Assembly: GCF_023652955.1 (NCBI RefSeq)
Contig: NZ_JAKLOY010000001.1
Span: 930,001 to 994,000 of the forward strand
DNA from: Geomonas sp. Red32
GTDB lineage: Bacteria > Desulfobacterota > Desulfuromonadia > Geobacterales > Geobacteraceae
DNA length: 64,000 nt
Direction: 5' to 3'
The position numbers were made by a program, and so were the translations under genes. Below, piece by piece: positions 11,799-18,525 of the stretch. The number at the start of each line of letters is the position of its first letter. Within the stretch, counting starts at the first letter, position 1. The notes below the pieces were generated by a model. The model was not told the DNA's origin. It worked only from the letters and a program-made list of their open reading frames with translations, and searched no databases.

Positions 11799-14246
11799 TT
11801 ATCCTTCGGTCAGCACGGCACCGAGGTTGAAGCGGAAGGTCTCCCCGAGCTTGCGGAAGGCGTCCAGCCAGATCCCGGCCCCCTCATCGCCGCTGCGCGA
11901 CTTGGTGAGATTCTCCGGATACGCCGTCTTGGCCAGTTGGTAGTAATCGTTCTGCACCTTCCAGAGGATGATCGAGATGGGGATCTCGTTGACCAGGTCC
12001 ATGAATTTCTGGATACGCGCCATCAGGTTGAGGTTGGAGGGATCCTGGAAAAGTTCCCCGGTAAGCGCCTCGACGTGGCGCCGCAGGAAGAACTCGGTCT
12101 CCGGGGCATCGGTCGGGACCCCCCAGGTCTTGATCTGGGTTATGGTCCGCTGCACCGCCTCGGAGTCGATATCCTCCTTGGTGAGCTCGGTCTTGAGAGC
12201 GGCCAAGAGGGCTGGCTGGGCGGCAATGGTGAAGACCGGCGGAAGCGGCATGCCGGTTTCCTTCACGAACTCCATCAATGGACGGCTGTGCTCGAACATC
12301 GCCTGGTAGCTGGCGATGCTCTCCTCCATGCTCTTCTCGAAGATCTGATTCAGTATCTTCCGCTGCTCGTCACGGAAGAGATTGATGAGGGAGTAGCTGT
12401 GCGTTCCGAAGTGCTTGTCCATGAGGCCGATGAGCTCCGAGTAAAGCCCCTTATTGAAGGTGTTGGTCATCTCCTCCTTCATGGCCTGGTAGCCGCCGGC
12501 GTCGCAGCTTTGCGCCACCCCACCCTTGAAGTCGTGGCTCCCGATCTTCACCACGCAGAAGGTGAGGCAGGTAGCTTCTTCGGTGATCTCGGAGGCGACA
12601 TGGATCCTCCCCATTGCGATACTGGCATCGGCGGTGGCGATCTTCGTGTAATCCTCCTTCGCTACCGCATAGCAGTTGATCTGTGAGTGCTCCTCATACT
12701 GCTCGTAGAGAGAACTGAAGGCATAGTGGGCGCCGACCTTCACCAGATCCAGGCGGGTCGGCTGCACCCAGTTCCGGAAGATCCACTCCCCGTCCTGGTT
12801 CTGCGGGATGTTGGACTTCGCCAGTTTCAGCTTGTCGAGGAACCATTTCTCGATCCCTTCCTCGAAGAGTCCTTCGGCTAGCTGCAGGGCACGCCCCGCG
12901 TACTCGATCACCTGCACGGTCTCCAATCCCGAAAGCTCGTCGAAGAACCAGCCGCAGCTCGTGTACATGAGCATGGCGTGGCGCTGCATTTCCAAAAGCT
13001 TCAGGGCGTTGATCTTGTCGTCCGCCGAGAGCTCCCGCGCCGCGTGCTCGCCCAGGAACTTCTCCGCCTGCTCCATCTCCCGGTGCAGGATGACCTCGAT
13101 GTAGGCATCCCGCGCCGCCCAGGGGTCCTTGAAGTACTCGCGCCCCTTGCGCTCGAACCCTTTCGCCAGCCGGTCGCGCAGCCAGTCGAGGGCCGCCCTG
13201 AGTGGCGTCCGCCACTGCTGGTTCCAGTCCGGGTATCCGCCGGAGCTGCAGCCGCAGTCGCTGTTCCACCGCTCGACGCCGTGGGCGCAACTCCAGGAGG
13301 TACGCTCCACGATCTCCGCCTCCCACTCCGGCGGGCAGAGCTCGAGATATTCGCCGTAGTTGGTGAGGCGGGCCATCCCCGCTTCCTCGATCTGATGGAA
13401 GGCGGCGGCGAGCGCCATGTCGCCGAATTTCTGATGGTGGCCGTAGGTCTCGCCGTCGGTGGCGATGTGCATGAGCTGCGGCCAGTCACGGTCATCCGTG
13501 AAGCCTCCCATGAGCCTTCCCGCCAGCCCTTCGCCAGAGCTCAGCAGGTTCTCGAAGGCGACCGCCTGGGAGATCGGGCCGTCGTAGAAGAAGAGGTTGA
13601 TGGTCCTCCCCGAGGGGAGCCGGCAGAGATAGGCCCTGGTCGGGTCGATGGCCCCTTCCGTCCACTGCTCCGCCCCTATCTTCCGGAAGCGGGCCGCCTG
13701 GTACTGGGCGAGGATGGTGAACTTGACGCCCTGCTCGGCGAGGATCTCCAGGCTTTCGTTGTCGACCGCCGTTTCCGCCAGCCACATCCCCTCCGGGAAG
13801 CGGTTGAAACGGGACTCGAAATCCTTGATCCCCCAGACCACCTGGGTCCGCTTGTCGCGGGAGTTGGCCAGCGGCATGATCATGTGGTTGTAGACCTGGG
13901 CGATGGCGGAACCGTGGCCGGAGCGCCACTCGATGCTCTGCTTGTCGGCGTCGAGGATGGACTGGTAGGTACTGCGGTCGAAGATGCACATCCAGGAAAG
14001 GACGGTGGGGCCGAAGTTGAAGCTCATCTTCGCGTAATTGCTGGTGATGTCCATCACCCGTCCGTCCCCGTCCAGGATGCGGGAGGCGCCGTTGGCGGCG
14101 TAACACTCGGCGGTGATCCGCTCGTTCCAGTCGTGGTAGGGAAAGGCCGAATCCTGGATCTCGATCGCTTCCAGCCAGGGGTTCTCCCTCGGGGGCTGAT
14201 AGAAGTGACCGTGGACACAGACGAAGCGCTCGTTGGACTGGGGCAT
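11799..14246 (-). CDS. GH57 glycoside hydrolase with DUF3536 domain
   Basis: An 815-residue enzyme. The N-terminal 330 residues form a GH57 fold: HGHFYQPPR (motif 1, residues 13-20), a WLAETAV segment with probable nucleophile E158, and DGETYGHHQKFGD near 325. The C-terminal part matches the pattern of DUF3536. GH57 members act on alpha-glucans (amylase, amylopullulanase, branching enzyme, 4-alpha-glucanotransferase); the specificity of DUF3536 members is not established as far as I know. The ATG at 14246 has GGAGGTTAAC before it, overlapping the treZ stop, so the two are coupled. The operon has no other branching or debranching gene, so this protein could supply such an activity; that is inference. 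Confidence 0.88.
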   Translation of the reverse strand: MPQSNERFVCVHGHFYQPPRENPWLEAIEIQDSAFPYHDWNERITAECYAANGASRILDGDGRVMDITSNYAKMSFNFGPTVLSWMCIFDRSTYQSILDADKQSIEWRSGHGSAIAQVYNHMIMPLANSRDKRTQVVWGIKDFESRFNRFPEGMWLAETAVDNESLEILAEQGVKFTILAQYQAARFRKIGAEQWTEGAIDPTRAYLCRLPSGRTINLFFYDGPISQAVAFENLLSSGEGLAGRLMGGFTDDRDWPQLMHIATDGETYGHHQKFGDMALAAAFHQIEEAGMARLTNYGEYLELCPPEWEAEIVERTSWSCAHGVERWNSDCGCSSGGYPDWNQQWRTPLRAALDWLRDRLAKGFERKGREYFKDPWAARDAYIEVILHREMEQAEKFLGEHAARELSADDKINALKLLEMQRHAMLMYTSCGWFFDELSGLETVQVIEYAGRALQLAEGLFEEGIEKWFLDKLKLAKSNIPQNQDGEWIFRNWVQPTRLDLVKVGAHYAFSSLYEQYEEHSQINCYAVAKEDYTKIATADASIAMGRIHVASEITEEATCLTFCVVKIGSHDFKGGVAQSCDAGGYQAMKEEMTNTFNKGLYSELIGLMDKHFGTHSYSLINLFRDEQRKILNQIFEKSMEESIASYQAMFEHSRPLMEFVKETGMPLPPVFTIAAQPALLAALKTELTKEDIDSEAVQRTITQIKTWGVPTDAPETEFFLRRHVEALTGELFQDPSNLNLMARIQKFMDLVNEIPISIILWKVQNDYYQLAKTAYPENLTKSRSGDEGAGIWLDAFRKLGETFRFNLGAVLTEG

Positions 14247-14247
14247 G

Positions 14248-16125
14248 TTAACCTCCTATCGCGTCGCTCGCGTAGACGAGGACGTTGAATGGGTGGATGG
14301 CGATCTTCGTGCAGACCGCAGGGTCTTCCACGGAGACGGTATCGGGAGCCGGCTCTCCTGGCCCCTTCCAGAATTGGGACGAGGCATCGAGGATCTTCGA
14401 CCAGCCGCCCGGCTTGAGGTTGAGCTCGATCTCTTCGGTCATGTTGCTGAAGCTGAAGAGGCAGAGGACCCCGTTGGAGCCGGCCTGACGGTGGATGGAA
14501 AGGACGCGCTGCTGCGGCAATCCGCAGACATCCATCTCACCGCGGCGGGTCACCTGCAGGGCCGGGAGGGTGTTTCTCAGCGAGAGGAGCTTCCGGTAGA
14601 AAGCGAGGATGATCGCCTGCTCCCCTTCCCTCTTCACCGTCAGGTCGAGCTTACATTCCAAGTATACCGGCTCGGCCGAGGGGTCGGGGATTTCCCCCTC
14701 GCAGATCCCCGAGGCGTGCTCCTCGTGCTTTCCTTTCCTGACCGCCTCGATCAGCTCCTGGTCGCTGTGATCGATGAAGTAGTGGAAGGGGGCCCGTTCC
14801 CCGTACTCCTCCCCCATGAACAAAAGCGGGATGTAGGGCGAAAGGATCACCGCCGCGGCGGCCAAAAGCAGCTTCTCGATCGGCTGGTTACTGCTCAGGC
14901 GGTCTCCGCATTTCCGGTTTCCTACCTGATCGTGGTTCTGGGTGAACACGACGAATTGGGAGGTGGCGTTTTGGCTGGCGTGGCCGCCGTAACGGCGCTT
15001 TCGATAACGGGAGTACTCGCCGGTAAAGACGAAGGCCTCCTGGTACGCCTTGACCATCTGGCCGAACTGGCCGAAATCCTCGTAATAGCCGGTGGTCTCC
15101 CCGGTCAGCAGCGTCCGCAGCGCGTGATGGAAGTTGTCGCACCACTGGGAGTCGATCCCCAGGCCGCCTATCTCGGGGGGATTGATGAGCTTGGCGTCGT
15201 TGGTGTCATTCTCGGCGAAGAGATAGATCATCCTCTCCTGCCTCTCGCGCTCAATCGCCACCTGCTCGGAGAGGTGCCTCAGCACCGGCTTGGGGGTCAT
15301 GTCGAAGATCCAGTCCACCGCGTCGAGCCTCAGGGCGTCGATGTGGAACTCGTCGATCCAGTAGAGGGCGTTGGTGACGAAGAATTCGAGGACCTGGTCG
15401 CTATAGGGGCCATCGAAGTTGATGGCGCCCCCCCAGGGGGTACGGTACTTGTCGGTGAAGTAGAAGCCGAATTCCCCGTTGTGGTTCCCTTCCGGGCCGA
15501 AGTGGTTGTAGACCACGTCGAGGATGACGGCGAGTCCCTTGCGGTGGCAGGCATCGATCAGCCGCTTCATGCCGTCGGGACCGCCATAACTGTTCTGGGG
15601 GGCGAAATGATGGACGCCGTCGTACCCCCAGTTCCTCTCGCCCGGGCACTGGGAGACCGGCATCAGCTCGACCGCGGTGATCCCCAGCTCCAGCAGATAG
15701 TCGAGAAAGTTAATGGCCGCATCGAAAGTCCCCTCCTTCGTGAAGGTGCCGACGTGAAGCTCGTAGATCCGGTAACGCTCGAGCGGGATCCCGGTCCATC
15801 CCTCGTCCTGCCACATGAAGAGTGAGGGATCGACCACCTGGGAGGGCTGGCTGATGCCGTTGGGCTGGTAGCGCGAGACCGGGTCGGGAAGCCCCTCCTT
15901 TTTGTTGCCCAGCTGGTAGAGATACAAGTCACCGTCTCCCGCCTCCGGCACCGCCGCCGAAAAATAACCGAATTCCTCCTTCTCCATAGGAAAGGTACCG
16001 ACCGCCTTGCCGGAGAGAAGAAGCAGGGTAACGGTCTCCACCCGCGGAGCCCAGACACGGAAGCGGGTCCCCCCCTCTTTCAAAACAGTAGCGCCAAGGT
16101 CGAACTGCCATGAGGCCGTCGCCAT
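14248..16125 (-). CDS. treZ: Malto-oligosyltrehalose trehalohydrolase
   Basis: A 625-residue GH13 enzyme that hydrolyses maltooligosyl trehalose to free trehalose. An N-terminal CBM48-like beta domain (FRVWAPRVETV) precedes the barrel. Motifs visible are YELHVGTFT, DVVYNHFGPEGN, LRLDAVDWI (nucleophile), LFAENDTND (acid/base) and FTQNHDQVGN. The ATG at 16125 is chosen because GGAGGTGTATCT directly precedes it; an ATG eight codons upstream lacks a ribosome site. It is the first gene of the minus-strand trehalose operon and is coupled to the GH57 gene. Confidence 0.95.
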   Translation of the reverse strand: MATASWQFDLGATVLKEGGTRFRVWAPRVETVTLLLLSGKAVGTFPMEKEEFGYFSAAVPEAGDGDLYLYQLGNKKEGLPDPVSRYQPNGISQPSQVVDPSLFMWQDEGWTGIPLERYRIYELHVGTFTKEGTFDAAINFLDYLLELGITAVELMPVSQCPGERNWGYDGVHHFAPQNSYGGPDGMKRLIDACHRKGLAVILDVVYNHFGPEGNHNGEFGFYFTDKYRTPWGGAINFDGPYSDQVLEFFVTNALYWIDEFHIDALRLDAVDWIFDMTPKPVLRHLSEQVAIERERQERMIYLFAENDTNDAKLINPPEIGGLGIDSQWCDNFHHALRTLLTGETTGYYEDFGQFGQMVKAYQEAFVFTGEYSRYRKRRYGGHASQNATSQFVVFTQNHDQVGNRKCGDRLSSNQPIEKLLLAAAAVILSPYIPLLFMGEEYGERAPFHYFIDHSDQELIEAVRKGKHEEHASGICEGEIPDPSAEPVYLECKLDLTVKREGEQAIILAFYRKLLSLRNTLPALQVTRRGEMDVCGLPQQRVLSIHRQAGSNGVLCLFSFSNMTEEIELNLKPGGWSKILDASSQFWKGPGEPAPDTVSVEDPAVCTKIAIHPFNVLVYASDAIGG

Positions 16126-16187
16126 AGATACACCTCCAGAAGTAGGCACGGATTGGGTAACGCGATAGATAGGGCAAGGATTTATTA

Positions 16188-16215
16188 AAGATACTTTATG
16201 GTATTCTCATGTCAA
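16188..16215 (-). promoter_or_regulatory. Sigma-70-type promoter of the trehalose operon
   Basis: A perfect TTGACA (minus strand, 16210-16215) and TATCTT (16188-16193) are 16 bases apart, about 60 bases before the treZ start, in the only AT-rich part of the treZ/CDF divergent spacer. The -10 matches four of six consensus bases. Confidence 0.55.
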
Positions 16216-16269
16216 CGTAAGGGGGAGGTAACAGAGAGTATAGCAAAGCGGCGACGCCTGGGGGGGCCG

Positions 16270-17235
16270 ATGAAGAGCGGGGCAAAAAAAGTGATCATCG
16301 CCGCACTGGGCGCCAATCTGCTGATCGCCGCCACCAAGATGGTAGCGGCCTGGATCACCGGCAGCTCCGCCATCCTGTCCGAGGCCATCCACTCCATCGT
16401 GGACGGCGGGAATCAGGTGCTCCTGCTCCACGGCCAGCGCAGGGCCGCCCTCGCCCCCGACGAGGAATTTCCCTTCGGGCATGGCAAGGAGATCTACTTC
16501 TGGAGCTTCGTGGTCTCCATCCTGGTCTTCTCGGTAGGCGCCGGGTTGTCGCTCTTCGAGGGTATCAACCACCTGATCCATCCGCAGCCCATGCGTCACG
16601 TGAAGGTCAACTACCTCATCATCGCGGCCTCCCTCCTCTTCGAAGGCTTTTCCTGGGTGATCTCCGTCCGGGAGCTCGGCAAGAGCAAGGCGCCCGGCCA
16701 GGGGTACTACCGGGCCATCCGCGAAGGTAAAGATCCGAGCCTCTTCCTGGTCGTACTGGAGGACACCGCCGCCCTGTTGGGGCTGGCTGCCGCCCTGGCG
16801 GGGATCTACCTCGCCTCCCTCACCGGATCCCCCCTTTACGACGGCGCCGCCTCGGTCGTCATTGGCCTCATCCTCGGCGGAACCGCCATTTTGATCGCGC
16901 ACGAAACCAAGGGGCTCCTGGTCGGGGAGGCGGCGTCGCGTGAGGTCGTTCAGCTCATCAAGGAGATCGTGCAACATGGCGAGCATGTCGAGCATGTCAA
17001 CGAGGTACTGACCCTGCACATGGGGCCGGAGTATATCGTCGTCAACATCAGCCTCGACTTCAACGACGAGGTCTCGGCCGGGGAGATCGAGCGGACGGTG
17101 CCTTTGCTGGAGCGGGAGATCAAGCTGCGGGTGCCGGAGGTGAAGAAGGTCTTCGTCGAGGCGGAGGCCTGGCGGCGGCCGAAGGTAAGGAGCGTGCTTT
17201 TGGAGGGGACGGCGGCTGGCCCTCCCGAACAATGA
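16270..17235 (+). CDS. Cation diffusion facilitator transporter
   Basis: A 321-residue CDF-family metal/proton antiporter of the inner membrane. TM2 carries HSIVD (H41, D45), the usual metal site, followed by FGHGKE. The fifth segment has LEDTAALLG, an acidic pair in place of the His-Asp of typical zinc exporters, a pattern I associate with ZnT9-like members. The soluble C-terminal domain after about residue 225 fits the family dimerisation domain. The ATG at 16270 follows a G-rich stretch; an upstream ATG at 16198 would add 24 non-homologous residues. It is divergent from treZ and ends just before a strong terminator. Substrate unknown, Zn, Fe or Mn possible. Confidence 0.88.
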   Translation: MKSGAKKVIIAALGANLLIAATKMVAAWITGSSAILSEAIHSIVDGGNQVLLLHGQRRAALAPDEEFPFGHGKEIYFWSFVVSILVFSVGAGLSLFEGINHLIHPQPMRHVKVNYLIIAASLLFEGFSWVISVRELGKSKAPGQGYYRAIREGKDPSLFLVVLEDTAALLGLAAALAGIYLASLTGSPLYDGAASVVIGLILGGTAILIAHETKGLLVGEAASREVVQLIKEIVQHGEHVEHVNEVLTLHMGPEYIVVNISLDFNDEVSAGEIERTVPLLEREIKLRVPEVKKVFVEAEAWRRPKVRSVLLEGTAAGPPEQ

Positions 17236-17259
17236 GCAGCAGCCACCGGCAAAGCAAAA

Positions 17260-17290
17260 GGCCCAAATCGTGACGACTTGGGCCTTTTTT
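17260..17290 (+). terminator. Intrinsic terminator after the CDF gene
   Basis: GGCCCAA (17260-17266) pairs with TTGGGCC (17278-17284), with an inner TCGT/ACGA extension, followed by six T. An A-rich stretch before the stem gives weak activity for the converging minus-strand gene as well. Confidence 0.85.
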
Positions 17291-17325
17291 ATCGGCTACC
17301 GGTCCTGGGCTACGAGAGTTCCGCC

Positions 17326-17769
17326 TCAGCTTTTCTGCAGGGTCTGCAGGGCTTCGCGGACAAAGGCCAGGTGGCGCTGTTCGTCGGCGTAATTCTGTTC
17401 CACGAGGGTCCGGATGTCCACCGGGAAGTCGAGCTTGCAGGCTTCCTCATACTTCGAGGTGGTCAGCCGCTCGTTGGTCTCCATGGCCTCGAGCGCTCCC
17501 TTGGTGCCCGTCAGGCTGCGGAGCGCGGTGAACCCGGAAATGATGAACCCCTTGAAGTCCGAGCTGAGCTCAGGCGGGGTCCCGCCCAGTTCCAGCACCT
17601 TGGATGAGAGGAGGTCGATGTGCTTGCGGTGATCCGCCTGGAACAGGATCAGCTTGTCCTTGATGACCTGCTCGTTGACGTTCTTGATGGCTTGGTCGTA
17701 AGCGTGGGTGGCGTCGACGTCCAAGTGAATAAGCTTCTCGAGCTGGGTGAGAATGTCGTCTCTATTCAT
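17326..17769 (-). CDS. DUF2383 / PA2169-family four-helix-bundle protein
   Basis: A 147-residue all-helical ferritin-like protein. Spaced acidic and His residues (DVDATHAYDQAI, ADHRKHI, NYADEQRHLAFV) fit a metal-binding four-helix bundle. ATG at 17769 follows GGAGGTAGGC. It stands alone, convergent with the CDF transporter and sharing the terminator between them. Family members are often found among stress-related genes but no reaction is established; metal binding here is inferred from residue pattern. Confidence 0.8.
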   Translation of the reverse strand: MNRDDILTQLEKLIHLDVDATHAYDQAIKNVNEQVIKDKLILFQADHRKHIDLLSSKVLELGGTPPELSSDFKGFIISGFTALRSLTGTKGALEAMETNERLTTSKYEEACKLDFPVDIRTLVEQNYADEQRHLAFVREALQTLQKS

Positions 17770-17881
17770 GGCCTACCTCCAAAAAATTAGATTTTTTTAA
17801 AGTTAGCACACGAAGCCGTGTTTTCAACACCCGGGGGAAGAATTTACCTCTCCCGGCGCAGACTTCACCCTCCCACGAATC

Positions 17882-18046
17882 TCATTCCCTCATCCGTTCC
17901 AGAATCCTCCACTCATGCCCGGTCTGATGGTGGTGGTTGTTGGCGGCCTCTTTGGCGACCTCCTTGCTGCTCAGCCACCCCGTGATCTTGGCGCACCCCC
18001 CCTTGCACACGGGAAGGTATTCGTACCTGCTGTAGTCGTGGTCCAT
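17882..18046 (-). CDS. Small Cys/His-containing protein (54 aa)
   Basis: The start is MDHDYSRYEYLPV at 18046 behind AAAGGAGTCGCC; a further upstream ATG lacks a site. It contains a Cys pair (CKGGC) and a histidine cluster (NNHHHQTGHEW), so metal binding is plausible. No family recognised. Its strong ribosome site and its position among similar short minus-strand genes support a real gene. Confidence 0.65.
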   Translation of the reverse strand: MDHDYSRYEYLPVCKGGCAKITGWLSSKEVAKEAANNHHHQTGHEWRILERMRE

Positions 18047-18117
18047 GGCGACTCCTTTGGGGGCCAACCGGGAACGACTTCATCCCCCTTTTATTCAAGG
18101 ATAACGCCATCGCCTCG

Positions 18118-18297
18118 TTACTGGCAATCCTCCCGCCAGAGACAATGCTCCTGGCCGCAGACCTTGGCGATCCCGGTCTCGAAGCACTCGTTGTTCCCCT
18201 CGGTTCTCTGGATGGTCCTGATCAGTTCGGTCTTTTTCATCTTCCCCACCGGGATGGACATCCTCTGCGCGATCTCTTTGATCTCCTGAACTTTCAT
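18118..18297 (-). CDS. SAP/Rho-N-like small protein (59 aa)
   Basis: The protein begins MKVQEIKEIAQRMSIPVGK, continues MKKTELIRTIQ and ends CGQEHCLWREDCQ. The first 30 residues follow the helix-turn-helix pattern of SAP/Rho N-terminal domains (KMKKTELIRTIQ being the second helix), which bind nucleic acid. Four Cys follow (one at NNECF, then CGQEHC and DC), suggesting a metal site. ATG at 18297 has AAGGAGAGGCT before it. Short proteins of this design are frequent in Geobacter-type genomes. Two hairpins lie just upstream in its leader. Function unknown; nucleic-acid binding is inferred. Confidence 0.8.
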   Translation of the reverse strand: MKVQEIKEIAQRMSIPVGKMKKTELIRTIQRTEGNNECFETGIAKVCGQEHCLWREDCQ

Positions 18298-18312
18298 AGC
18301 CTCTCCTTAAGT

Positions 18313-18372
18313 GGGCTCCCTTCGCACTGGAGAAGGGAGCCACCTGCGTTTTGATTGCCCCGTTGAGGGGCA
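18313..18372 (-). promoter_or_regulatory. Two-hairpin leader of the 59-aa SAP-like gene
   Basis: GGCTCCCTT (18314-18322) pairs with AAGGGAGCC (18333-18341), and TGCCCC (18356-18361) pairs with GGGGCA (18367-18372). The nearer stem ends about 16 bases from the start codon, right before the ribosome site, so it could control translation or 5' stability. No known riboswitch consensus recognised. Confidence 0.4.
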
Positions 18373-18525
18373 CGGCAACAGTCACGAAAGATTAATATAA
18401 ACTCAGAATTCAGACCAGAAGAGTCACCACGTCAAATCCACCACTTCTTTTACTGAAGCGGATAGATCCATCTTTGGCTGAGCCGGGGAGACGTGTGATA
18501 GACTGGTGGGAGGTAGGGTATCCCT

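Noticed and set aside
8804..14288. Several long plus-strand frames opposite treY, the GH57 gene and treZ
   Set aside because: Each mirrors a motif-confirmed gene, with composition typical of antisense reading of GC-rich codons.
17786..17830. Promoter for the DUF2383 gene (TTGAAA with weak -10)
   Set aside because: Only three of six bases match at -10, too weak to list.
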